From Anthonomus grandis grandis (taxonomy: Eukaryota; Arthropoda; Insecta; Coleoptera; Curculionidae): a stretch of 64,000 nt of DNA. Position 1 is the stretch's first letter. Each line of letters begins with the position of its first letter. A program made the translations under genes and the position numbers. The stretch is from the NCBI RefSeq assembly GCF_022605725.1, contig NC_065554.1, positions 4,483,100 to 4,547,099 of the forward strand. Direction: 5' to 3'. Under the pieces are notes generated by a model, which searched no databases, was not told the DNA's origin, and saw only the letters and a program-made list of their open reading frames with translations. This document shows positions 52,616 through 63,134 of this stretch, piece by piece.

Positions 52616-53386
52616 TTAATATCTGCTATATCCATTTCCGTTGTTGTTACCGTTACTATATCCATTGCCGTTACCGTTGCTATATCCGTTGCCGTTACCA
52701 TGACCATTGCCATTGCCGTTTCCGTTACCATTTCCATTACCGTTGCCATTTCCATTACCGTTTCCATTTCCGTTTCCATTTCCATTTCCATTTCCATTGG
52801 GGTATTGATATCCCCCATTTCCTATGGCATAGTTATAAGTATTACATCAATGAATTTTAAATTTGCTTCAATTTCAAATCTTAACCTAGCATAACATCTG
52901 AACATCAGTTAAAGATCAGCTTACCATTTTCCGGACCACCAGAAGGATAGCCGCCATTATTAGCTTCACCTGTAAAGAAATATATTTTTGATTCTTTACA
53001 GTTCTTACTTATTTCTATAAATACATGCCTTCATAAGTTATAACAGGTTTATATCCTTCGTCACCATTTACTTCATAGGAGACAATTTGCGTCCTGCCGT
53101 CAGGAAGAAGCACGTTGTATTCTCCAGTAGTTAAATCACCGTCACGTTCCTCTTTGTGGCCGAACTCATTGCCAGATTCAGGATCGCTGACTTGGTATTC
53201 AAATTGATACTGTGCTGGTTCCTACACAAAAAAAAAAATTTAATATAATTACATACCAAACGATTTCTAACAGTGTTAAAATATTTACAGTTGCTTCTTC
53301 TGCGGGTCCTTCATTAGCATATCCACCGTTGGCAGCATATCCGTTTCCGTTGGTTGGTGGACCGTAAACTGGAGCAATACCATTAC
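52616..53386 (-). CDS. Pro-resilin-like gene, exons 3-6 (RR domain and C-terminal repeats)
   Basis: Exon 3 (53386-53289) completes a Gly codon and reads NGIAPVYGPP. Exon 4 (53221-53029) holds the whole RR domain. Exon 5 (52969-52925) is 45 nt (EANNGGYPSGGPEN). Exon 6 (52821-52616) is an NG array with GYSNGNG motifs and ends TAT TAA. An AATAAA on the minus strand (52591-52586) lies 25 nt after the stop. These four exons are present, nearly identical, at 62476-61705. Confidence 0.82.
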
Positions 53387-56300
53387 CTAAAAAAATTAAT
53401 TATATTAGTAAATTACTAAAGCAAAACTTGCTTTAAATCATTATGTACAATATAATTTAAAAATTTTCTGTATTAGGTTTAAGAGAATTTAGAATACAGT
53501 TAAAATTTTTCGAGATTCATTATGTCAGATATTATTAGATAATCCTGCAAAATGCTCTTGCGCTTCTGTAAATAAATAAAAAAAAGTAAATATAGCAAAT
53601 AAAAAAACAGCTTTAAGCTAAGAAAGGCAATTTTTCCTAAGATATTATTTCCAAGAAATTAATTAAGACTTAAGCTGATAAATCTTTGGAATTGTGTAGA
53701 AAAGAGGAAGATGAAGTATATCGAAATGGCAGATCTAGTGGAAATAGCAACCTTGCTTTTCAAGGTAATATAAAAGCAAATGATGTAGGGCAGCAGCTAT
53801 TCTCAATATGAAGATAAACCGTAAAGAGGATGATTCTAGAGCGATTTATTATTGGAAATTCATAAGTGTGACTGTAGCAGTTTAAACAGTTATGAAACTG
53901 CGATAAGGAAGGCAAAGAAAAACCATCTCATAAAATTTTTTACTTGTTAAATCATCATCATGGTTAAGAAGACTCAAAATAAGGCCCTCAGTCCTCGGCA
54001 GATCTTAGATGGTCAAAGGGTGCTAAGAATCTCCGGGTTAACCATGACAATTGCAACATGGAATATTTAAGGCCTTCAAACACCCAGCAAATGACAAGAA
54101 AATGTCAAAGCCAAGATAAACAGATTAGACTCGGAATAAACATATTAGGTATAAGCGATGTTCAACGATGTGGTGCTGCAAAAATCCCAAGTAAAAACGG
54201 AATTCTGTTTTTTTTTCTGGTAGCAACGACTCACCGCATCGTTATGCAGTCGAAATTATTTTGGATGCACCTCCCAGTAAGTCTGTAACTAGTTTTTTGC
54301 CAGGCTGAAATAGAGTAATGCTCCTTAGGGTTAAAGCAGTGCCGGTGTTGCTTAATCTGATTCAAGTATATGCGTCAACAGCCGAAAAATCCGATGACGA
54401 AAAAGAAACCTTTTATAGTGAGGTATCTAGAGGTAGCATTAAAATAAACAAAAAACATGAGGTAAACATCATCATTGGAGATTTTAATGCTTAAGTCAGA
54501 GAGGGTGCAGTCGAAAAGTCTGCTGGTGGTTTTGGTTTGGGACAAGAAATAGTAGAGGTGATAGGCTGGTGGAGTTTTACCAATACAAAAAGCTACTATG
54601 AGGGTCATTTGAAAAGTTTCCATCCTTACCAGCAAAACGTCGCTGTATATTAAAGGTCTCTCGCTTACCTATAGATGGCCCTTACATATATATGGCATAA
54701 AAATTTTATGTTATTTCGATCAGTACAAAATACATAGTACCCTTCCAAAGTTGACAGTTCACAATTGTTTAAACAAACGGATAAGAGTTTTTTGTGACAG
54801 CCGTGTTGGAGTTATATATGGCTTATTACCTTCAACATATTTTTCTGATGGCCTGAAGGATTGGGAAAAGCGTTTGATCAAATGTATTGATATGTGTGGG
54901 AGCTATGTCGAGAAATAAATTTTTGTTCGACCTGAATAATATGTTTTTCTTAAAAAGACCGGAAACGTTTTAAATGACGCTTGTAATAATAAACACTTTT
55001 TTCAAACTACCAAAACGTAGGTTATGGACTTGGAAATCTCCAGCAGATACAGACGATAATATAGTTCAAATTTGACTATATTTTAATAAATCAACGATAC
55101 AGAAACTCTGTAAGTCAGGAGCTGACATCAATTCTGACCACAACCCTATAGTAACCAGTATAAAAGTAATACTAGAGAAACTTAAACAAAGATCTAATAA
55201 ACAAAAGCTGGATGTACAAAAACTACAAAAATAAAGCTATCTTGCAAAAAGTTTAACACGATGTAAATATATACCCTAAAAGTCTCTCAAGTGGTCAAGA
55301 CGCTTCTCAAATAAACAAAACGTGAAATGAAATTAAACAGAAGATCGTTACGGTGGGTCAGGACAATATAAAGATTGAACAGAAATCAAAACAAACTTGA
55401 ATGATGGACGAAATATTAAAACTCATGGATAAGAGGCGTGAAAGCAAACATAATGCTGGCATGTATCAAGAAATAAATCAAATAATCACGAAAAAGATCA
55501 AAGATGCAAAAATAGATTCGCTTCATAGGGAGTGTCAGGAAATTGAAGAATATGATAGAAAATTTAATAGCTTAAATCTACAGAGAAAGATTGAGAATTT
55601 GATTGTTATAATGACACATCATAAAAATCCTACAGTAATAAAAGATAAAGACGTTAATCTGATCTTGGATTTAGAACAACAGCTTGGTCAGAATACGTAA
55701 GAGAACTTTTCTATGATAAGCATCCATAAAGTATGCTAAATTATTCTGAAGACATATGTCCACCAATTTTATGTGAGAATATTTTATATGCTGTCAAACA
55801 GATAAGGGGAGGAAGGGCTGGCGGTCCTGATGAACTACCAGTTGAACTTCTTGAACTTATAGACTATGACGCCACCAAGGTTTTGATTAACTTTTCTAAT
55901 GTCATTTATGCAACGGGTATTATACCAGAAAATTAGTTGTTGTCGACATTTGTAACGACCTCTAAAAAATCCAACGCAAAAAAGTGCTCTGACCATCCAA
56001 CGATTGAACTCGTGAGCCACACTTTTAAAGTTTTCATGAGAATTATACATATAGAATAGAATATTTGCTAAAGTGGACTCCGAAATAAGTGACAATAAGA
56101 GGGATTCTAGAAAAGATATGGGTACCAGAGAACCTTTTTTTGATATAAATGTTCTGACACAGAGATGTTTAGACATGAATCAAGATTTGTATATGTGCTT
56201 TATTGGTTTTGAAAAAGCTTTCGATAGGGTTCAACATCATAAAATTATCAAAATACTTATAGATCTCAACATTGATAGCCGGGACATCAGAATTATTACC

Positions 56301-58244
56301 AATCTCTACTGACAACACACAGCAAAAATTAAAGTAAATGACACATTCTCGGAAGAAGTAAAACTTTTGTGAGTAGTTTGTCAGGGATGTGTGTTTTTGC
56401 ATTATTTGTACAGCAAGGCAATTTTTCGTGGGGCTTGAAATAACAGACAAGAAAGCATTACCATTAACAGTCAACTTTTGAACAATATGCGATTCTCTGA
56501 TCATACTATGGTCAAAGCAGATAATCTAAAAGATCTCCATGACAATCTTAAAAAGACTAAGTTTATGGTCATCCTTATCATAAACAATACACCTATAGAA
56601 AGAGAAAGGAAATATAAATATCTGGGTTGCCGAATAACGAAAACGTTGGATCACTTAATTGAAACAAAATCCCGAATAAACGTAGTAAAAGTAGTATTTA
56701 TCAAATTACAAAAATCCCTATGTAGCAAGCATATCAATTTTATACTTAGAATACGAATGTTAAGGTCCTACGTATTTTCAACTTTATTTTATGGAGCTGA
56801 GGCTTGAGCTCTTAAGAAGGCGGAAATGGATAAACTGGATGCCTTTGAAAGGTGATGCAATCGTCGCTTATTAAAAATATCCTGGAAAGCTAAAGTCACG
56901 AACATGGAACTGCATCTAGAAATTCAAAAAAAGGAGAGCTATAAGGGTACCTAAATATCTGGTAGTACAAAACATAATGCAACGAAAAATAAAAGGGTAA
57001 AGAAGCCAGGGTGAAAGAAGAACATCCTAACTCAGAAAATTAAGAGATTGGTTTGGCCTTTGGACTAACATCAAACGAACTATTCAGAGCAGCAATCTCC
57101 GACGAGAATATTCACAAAGGCGGTCATAACACCATTATTCCTAATTATATATAAACAATCCAGAATATTAGGGACCATTTTTACATCTTTCGTTCATTGA
57201 TTGACGCTGCTGGCTCAAATTTAGCTAATTGTTCAATGACAAAATGACAATGATGTGATGTGTAAACTCAATATGCTGCAACTATCAGTAGGTACTTTTA
57301 AAAATTTTAATTTTTAATAATTTTAATAAAATTTATAATAATATGTAAACATGTCCTAATAACTTAAAATTTTATTCAATTGCTAAAGATATGACTCAAC
57401 CACTCAATCGTTTGGGATACTTAATAATAAAAGAGCTTGTTAAAATCGAGTGAAGAGATCACTTTTAAGAAATTTCAAATTTCTACATAAATATACTTTG
57501 TGGTCCACCACTTCTCTGACGACATGCGCTTTAAAATTTGTGCTTAAATAGTTTTGCATATATTACCGTTTCCATTGCCATTGCCATTGCCATTGCCATT
57601 GCCATTGCCATTGCCATTGCCATTGCCATTGCCATTGCCATTGCCATTGCCATTGCCATTGCCATTGCCGTTTCCATTGCCTTTGCCGTTGCCATTTCCA
57701 TTGCCGTTTCCATTGCCGTTACCGTTGCCGTTGCCGTTACCATTGCTGTAGCCATTACCGTTGCCATTGCCGTTGCTATAACCATTGCTATTTCCATTTC
57801 TAGTTGGAGTACCGTAAACTGGGGACACTCCGTTTCCGTTACCATTTCCATTGCCATTTATTGGCACCCCATAAGTTAAGCTTGGTGGTCCATAAACTGG
57901 TTTACCATTGCCATTTCCGTTACCGTTACCATTGCCATTAGGAGGTAGATATAATGGTGCCTCTGGTCTTGCTATGGCGCCCCATATTATCAAGAAACAG
58001 GGTATTAACTGAAATAAAAAAAAACATTAACTCATATATAAGGTTAAGAAACAATTAAATATAGTTAAGTTTGTAAATTATTATTTTAGGATTAATATTT
58101 GAAAAATTGGTAAAATAACGTCATGATGGTAATCAAATAATATATCATAATAAAATTCTTTAGAGCTTATTACATTTGTACAGTCATTTTTTCGCTATAA
58201 AATATTTTAGTTAATTTAAGGTACTAAATAATCACCTTTAACAT
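52616..58244 (-). CDS. Pro-resilin-like RR cuticular protein, 6 exons, about 330 aa
   Basis: Exons on the minus strand: 58244-58236, 58008-57567, 53386-53289, 53221-53029, 52969-52925, 52821-52616 (993 nt with stop). Exon 1 encodes only MLK. Exon 2 supplies the rest of the signal peptide (LIPCFLIIWGAIA, cleavage likely before RPEAP), a YLPP start, PVYGPP/PVYGTP motifs and long Asn-Gly repeats. Exons 3-4 give YGPP, an acidic linker and an RR chitin-binding domain at about residues 184-248 (YQFEYQVSDPESGNEF, EERDGD, TGEYNVLLPDGR, GYKPVITYEG). Exons 5-6 give a second NG-rich tail ending GYSRY. Signal peptide, N-terminal elastic repeats, RR domain and C-terminal repeats are the pro-resilin arrangement; such proteins are secreted into cuticle, bind chitin and provide elasticity. 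Intron 2 (4.2 kb) holds an RTE element. Intron 4 appears to use a GC donor. A different NG-rich RR cuticle protein is the alternative. Confidence 0.82.
54045..57150 (+). mobile_element. RTE-clade non-LTR relic in intron 2 of the pro-resilin-like gene
   Basis: The endonuclease begins MTIATWNI near 54038 and continues GINILGISDVQRCGAAKI, NGILFF, IQVYA, GDFNA, then (after the nested mariner) NTFFKLPKRRLWTWKSPADT and SGADINSDHNPIV. RT: GGRAGGPDELPVELL (55820), FIGFEKAFDRVQHHK (56200), ERKYKYLGCRITKT (56600), SYVFSTLFYGAEA (56770), ending near 57150. These are RTE signatures. Stops and frame changes throughout. Confidence 0.78.
54596..54983 (+). mobile_element. Internally deleted mariner (388 bp) in the RTE endonuclease
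   Basis: TA on both sides (54594-54595, 54984-54985). The ends are inverted copies around GGGTCATTTGAAAAGTTTCC and its complement (GTCATTTAAAACGTTTCC). Inside, only the C-terminal end YFSDGLKDWEKRLIKCIDMC..YVEK of a mariner transposase remains. Removing it joins the RTE codons EFYQYKKL and IINTFFKLPK. The same insertion starts at 63679 in unit 2. Confidence 0.8.
57567..58244 (-). CDS. Pro-resilin-like gene, exons 1-2 (signal peptide and NG repeats)
   Basis: Exon 1 is ATGTTAAAG (58244-58236) followed by GTGATT; a tiny first exon coding the first residues is typical of insect cuticle genes. Exon 2 (58008-57567) begins after TTATTTCAG in phase 0 and ends in phase 1 before GTAATA, matching exon 3. 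Its 3' half is a nearly pure GGCAAT hexamer array, so the encoded NG tract is probably length-polymorphic. Confidence 0.8.
57572..57669. repeat. Coding hexanucleotide microsatellite (GGCAAT)n
   Basis: About 16 consecutive CCATTG units on the plus strand, read as GGCAAT = Gly-Asn on the minus strand inside exon 2 of the pro-resilin-like gene. More degenerate GGN-AAY repeats continue to about 57780. Confidence 0.9.
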
Positions 58245-58418
58245 GACGGAGACTTATTGGTTTTTAAAGTTTTCGAAATTCGGAAAAAATTTAAACCCAG
58301 TTTAAACTAACATAAAACTTATTAATTAAATTTAATATTTCACAATTTTTTTTGGTATTAAAACGCTTATTCTAAATAAAAATAAGTAACAATGTTCTTT
58401 CAACTGCGAACGTTTGAA

Positions 58419-58450
58419 TGATTCCTCTGAAGATGCTCGGTTCTTTTATA
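58419..58450 (-). promoter_or_regulatory. TATA box and initiator of pro-resilin-like gene
   Basis: On the minus strand TATAAAAG lies at 58450-58443. An arthropod-type initiator TCATTC follows with its A at 58419, 31 nt downstream of the TATA start, the canonical spacing. The predicted 5' UTR runs 58419-58245, 175 nt before the ATG at 58244. Transcription start is inferred from motif and spacing only. Confidence 0.6.
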
Positions 58451-59320
58451 TGCAATCAAGTGTAATTGGCATTCACGTATTTAGTTTAAAATGCACCTTT
58501 TTTGTAATAAAGTTACTTGCAAATAGTGGAAGCTGTCGAATGATGACTAAATTTACCATGCGGAGGGGGTAGTTTTATTGGTTGACATGCATAAAAGTCA
58601 GTGAATTGTGATTTTGTGGCTTTTTTGTTGTTGTTTTATTAGTAACTTGATCAAGCTTATTATTTAATTGAACTTAGATTAGCAGTTTCTTTAGTTACCA
58701 GCACTAAGATAACTATTTAAATATAGAATTTGGATGGTTTCTAAAGCTTATCTTCTATTTATTAACTGTAACAAAAAATATTGAAAAAATTATTGAATTT
58801 TCCAATTAATTTTCATTTAAATTTTAAAAGATGTTCTAAGGTATTTCGAAATTAAAAATTAGGTCTTATGATTTTTTTTGGTTTATTAATTTAATTTTAA
58901 TGGTTGGGTTTGCCTTATTCGAAGATGATGATTTTTTATAAGTAATAAGATACTTTTTATCAGTTATCTTTTTTAGTAATTTTATCATAATTATAATTGT
59001 AAAGATTTCTTATCTTTATAGACCTTTAAAGGCAATATTTCATCTTTACATAGACGAATTTTATTCTGTTTTCTGGGTTACCAATTTGTGCTAGTATGAA
59101 GCGTGCCAATGCTGATCTATACAATTACATAACTTGTTGCTCACTAGTTCTAGAAGAATCGCTAGTTCTGTGCTTTATAATATTAACATCCTATTTCTTC
59201 TAGGTGTTCTTTCTCTACATTACACCTCGACGGGGCAATTGTAATAATGAGAGTGAGTAACATAAAAGTAAAACACCGGTAATATTACAGTAAATATCTA
59301 TTTAAGGTTAAATGAAAATC
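58451..59320. other. Upstream flank of the pro-resilin-like gene
   Basis: A+T-rich with no recognised gene; candidate enhancer space. Confidence 0.45.
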
Positions 59321-59360
59321 CTGCAGTCTCCCTCCACTTATTTATTAAATATTTAGTACT

Positions 59361-59397
59361 CCTGACATGTTTCGGACCCAAGGGTGTCCATTATTAG
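59361..59397 (-). other. Hammerhead-like module (Penelope-type), minus strand
   Basis: Minus strand: CTAATAA (from CTGATGA), stem GGACACCC/GGGTCC, then GAAACATGTC. Similar to the module at 3456-3486 (CTGATGATGGACA...TGTCCAAAACATGT), including the downstream AATAAAT and GTGGAGG segments, so both are probably relics of one element family. Confidence 0.45.
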
Positions 59398-59689
59398 GGG
59401 ATAAAAGATTTAAAATTGGTATTAGATTTCTTTACTAATACCTATTTACTTATTCTCTACCCAATATTATATTCTTAAAAACTAAACAAAAAAAAATTAT
59501 TTTGATTCTTCCCTGTTTCGTTTTGTGTCTTTTGTAAGCATTTTTATACGCAATAGTCCATCTTATAAATAATTTTAAAACATTAGACATTGCGATTTTG
59601 GAGAATGCATTTAAAGCAAAATTTAAGCGGCAGTTATTTGACGCATCAATTCTCTCCTTCTTAAACTCAGTAAAAATAAAAGGGCACAC

Positions 59690-60498
59690 CCAGTACGATC
59701 AAAAAATTAATTGTTCGGCTGGTATATTGGGAGATAGGCCGATATATTGGGTTGGTACATTGAGATATACATTGGGTTATCGCCCAATATTCATACCAAA
59801 CAATTGAAATGGTGACATGTATGCTGAAATACTACAAAAGTCTATATAGAAAATCAGAGCGACATACATGGAAATTTATCTTTAGAAGAACGCTTACTAC
59901 AATTCTAACGAGATGGAGTATGCCATCACAATATGTAGTTCCCATTAGGTGATGGGTGAATTATCGTAATCCTCACCAGTGAATGAGAAGAAGTGGTACT
60001 GAATGGCCACCTAGATATCCGGGCCTAATACCTCTTGACTGCTCTTTAAGGGGTCTCTGGAAATAAAATCTGTGAAAAACCATAGATTTTAGGTGAATCA
60101 TTAGAGCAACCTGAGTTACTAGACAACTTCAGCATAGAATAGTTCAGAAATGCCGTGCTATATCCAGAAAAATATTGGTAAATATCGAAGAATTTGAGAG
60201 TGAGCTTTATGTCTGGAACTTAACGGAAATCGTTTTCAACTTTACCTAATTCAATATTTATAAAAATTTTGAAATAGTGTTTTCATTTATTATTTTTCCT
60301 TGATAAACAGAGAAGAATTTTCTCAAATGTGGTTTTGGTGGTATATCTCACCCTGTCTAAGGGATTGCAGATAAGGTTGAAATAATATGCTTGTTTTTAT
60401 TTCCCCATCGTTTCATAGGAACTGTTTTCAGCGTTTTTTTATTCAGTTTTCTGTTCCTAATATAAGGCCATTTCAAGTTCTTAAATTATCACCCTGTA
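59690..60498 (+). pseudogene. mariner-like transposase relic, copy 2
   Basis: PNNLNGDMYAEML-like start, RDGVCHHNM, GTEWPPRYPGL and CRAISRKILVNIEEFESELY (mixed frames), with an inverted CAGGGTG-type end at about 60492-60498 next to TA. Counterpart of 50440-51083. Confidence 0.65.
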
Positions 60499-61704
60499 TT
60501 TATAATAGAGTTGGAAATAAAAAAACATTGCTTAGTTACATTTTTAAAAATCAAAATTTATAGTATTTCTCTCTGCTGAATTTTCACTCGGATAAATTCA
60601 GTTGATTTCGTTGAAGAAGCTTTAAAAAGATCTGCAATACAAATTTTGTTTTCGTTATATCAAATGAAGTTTATGATTTTTTTTTCTGTAAGGTAATTTG
60701 GGCTGCTTTAAGGTAACTGGACCACGATTTTTAAAGCACTTTTTACGATTAATTTTGCTTATCCTAACTTATGAGAATGTTATATAGATTGATAAGTATA
60801 GCCAATTTTTAACAGATTTAGCCGCTTATCGCTTCAAATTCGAAACAGTTAAACCAATAAGTTAAATTGCAGATATGTATTTTTTTAAATGTTTTTTCCT
60901 GATATTATGTTTTATTATTATGTAGGATGAAAAAATTTAAACATTATATTTCTCTCTTTGATTTATAAAACTGATTGACCACAACAAAGTAGAAAACTAA
61001 AATTATATAATTAGACTTTTTCCTAATGGTATCGCTTAAGGTATCATAAGATACATATTACCATCGGTGTTTCTTTTGGAAAGAGATTCTGTTTTTATAA
61101 TAATATATCCAAATCGAATCTTTCAAAAAAATATTTATTCAAAATTATAGATACATTCTATATACAATATGCATATAGAAAGAATCAATTCCTTATCCAT
61201 AGCAGTCATCATTATAAGAGCAATCTTATTTCTAATATATATTATAAATAATAGTAATACTAAATATAAATATATAAACTGAAAGATATAGATATACAAA
61301 TTCCAGAAGCACATAATTATTTACAGTTTCTTAAAATTAATAATATATTAGCATATTAGCATTCTTGGGTAAAGTATTTGTAGTTATAACTTTAACTCAA
61401 TATTTTAATTTGAATTACTTTGATAAGGGCCTCCTAAAAAATATTTAATCTAATTTTTTTCACGTACATTTTAGTTAATATTGGATGCCTCATATTATCC
61501 GTACTTAAGGATCATATATATTTTTAATAAATAATACTAATATATTCTTATATATAGTAAGGACTAGATGGGGAACAAGAAAAAGTTAACTTAAAATAGC
61601 TTACGATAGCTTAAAGCTAACTAAAAAATACTACACCCAAAGATCATTTTCCAAAATCACATGAACTCGCTAGTTTTATTATGATTTTTGAAAAGTGGCT
61701 TTAC

Positions 61705-62476
61705 TTAATATCTGCTATATCCATTTCCGTTGTTGTTACCGTTACTATATCCATTGCCGTTACCGTTGCTATATCCGTTGCCGTTACCATGACCATTGCC
61801 ATTGCCGTTTCCGTTACCATTTCCATTACCGTTGCCATTTCCATTACCGTTTCCATTTCCGTTTCCATTTCCATTTCCATTTCCATTGGGGTATTGATAT
61901 CCCCCATTTCCTATGGCATAGTTATAAGTATTACATCAATGAATTTTAAATTTGCTTCAATTTCAAATCTTAACCTAGCATAACATCTGAACATCAGTTA
62001 AAGATCAGCTTACCATTTTCCGGACCACCAGAAGGATAGCCGCCATTATTAGCTTCACCTGTAAAGAAATATATTTTTGATTCTTTACAGTTCTTACTTA
62101 TTTCTATAAATACATGCCTTCATAAGTTATAACAGGTTTATATCCTTCGTCACCATTTACTTCATAGGAGACAATTTGCGTCCTGCCGTCAGGAAGAAGC
62201 ACGTTGTATTCTCCAGTAGTTAAATCACCGTCACGTTCCTCTTTGTGGCCGAACTCATTGCCAGATTCAGGATCGCTGACTTGGTATTCAAATTGATACT
62301 GTGCTGGTTCCTACACAAAAAAAAAAAATTTAATATAATTACATACCAAACGATTTCTAACAGTGTTAAAATATTTACAGTTGCTTCTTCTGCGGGTCCT
62401 TCATTAGCATATCCACCGTTGGCAGCATATCCGTTTCCGTTGGTTGGTGGACCGTAAACTGGAGCAATACCATTAC
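61705..62476 (-). CDS. Second, duplicated pro-resilin-like gene: exons 3-6 (5' exons outside window)
   Basis: The exons correspond one-to-one to the first copy, shifted 9089-9090 bp: 62476-62379, 62310-62118, 62058-62014, 61910-61705. Coding sequence, splice sites (including the unusual GC donor after exon 4) and the AATAAA after the stop all look identical to the first copy. The signal peptide and first NG block would lie beyond 64000, near 66.6-67.3 kb if the spacing is kept. Whether this copy has a complete 5' end and is expressed cannot be judged here. Confidence 0.75.
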
Positions 62477-63134
62477 CTAAAAAAATTAATTATATTAGTA
62501 AATTACTAAAGCAAAACTTGCTTTAAATCATTATGTACAATATAATTTAAAAATTTTCTGTATTAGGTTTAAGAGAATTTAGAATACAGTTAAAATTTTT
62601 CGAGATTCATTATGTCAGATATTATTAGATAATCCTGCAAAATGCTCTTGCGCTTCTGTAAATAAATAAAAAAAAGTAAATATAGCAAATAAAAAAACAG
62701 CTTTAAGCTAAGAAAGGCAATTTTTCCTAAGATATTATTTCCAAGAAATTAATTAAGACTTAAGCTGATAAATCTTTGGAATTGTGTAGAAAAGAGGAAG
62801 ATGAAGTATATCGAAATGGCAGATCTAGTGGAAATAGCAACCTTGCTTTTCAAGGTAATATAAAAGCAAATGATGTAGGGCAGCAGCTATTCTCAATATG
62901 AAGATAAACCGTAAAGAGGATGATTCTGGAGCGATTTATTATTGGAAATTCATAAGTGTGACTGTAGCAGTTTAAACAGTTATGAAACTGCGATAAGGAA
63001 GGCAAAGAAAAACCATCTCATAAAATTTTTTACTTGTTAAATCATCATCATGGTTAAGAAGACTCAAAATAAGGCCCTCAGTCCTCGGCAGATCTTAGAT
63101 GGTCAAAGGGTGCTAAGAATCTCCGGGTTAACCA

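Larger units (their letters stand above)
50322..59558. repeat. Segmental duplication, unit 1 (about 9.2 kb)
   Basis: Sequence from CATCTTATAAATAATTTT at 50322 onward recurs from 59559 to the window end. The unit contains a mariner relic, the full pro-resilin-like gene with the RTE relic in its intron, and about 1.1 kb upstream of the promoter. Since unit 2 begins where unit 1 ends, this is a direct tandem duplication. Homology is roughly 90-93% by eye outside the block 52190-54372, which is nearly identical. Confidence 0.85.

Noticed and set aside
52592..52894. Long Ile/Val/Ser or Met/Glu repeat frames over the NG exon (also 61681-61983 and 57531-57879)
   Set aside because: They are other-frame readings of the GGN-AAY repeats that code Asn-Gly on the minus strand; the spliced gene explains the region.
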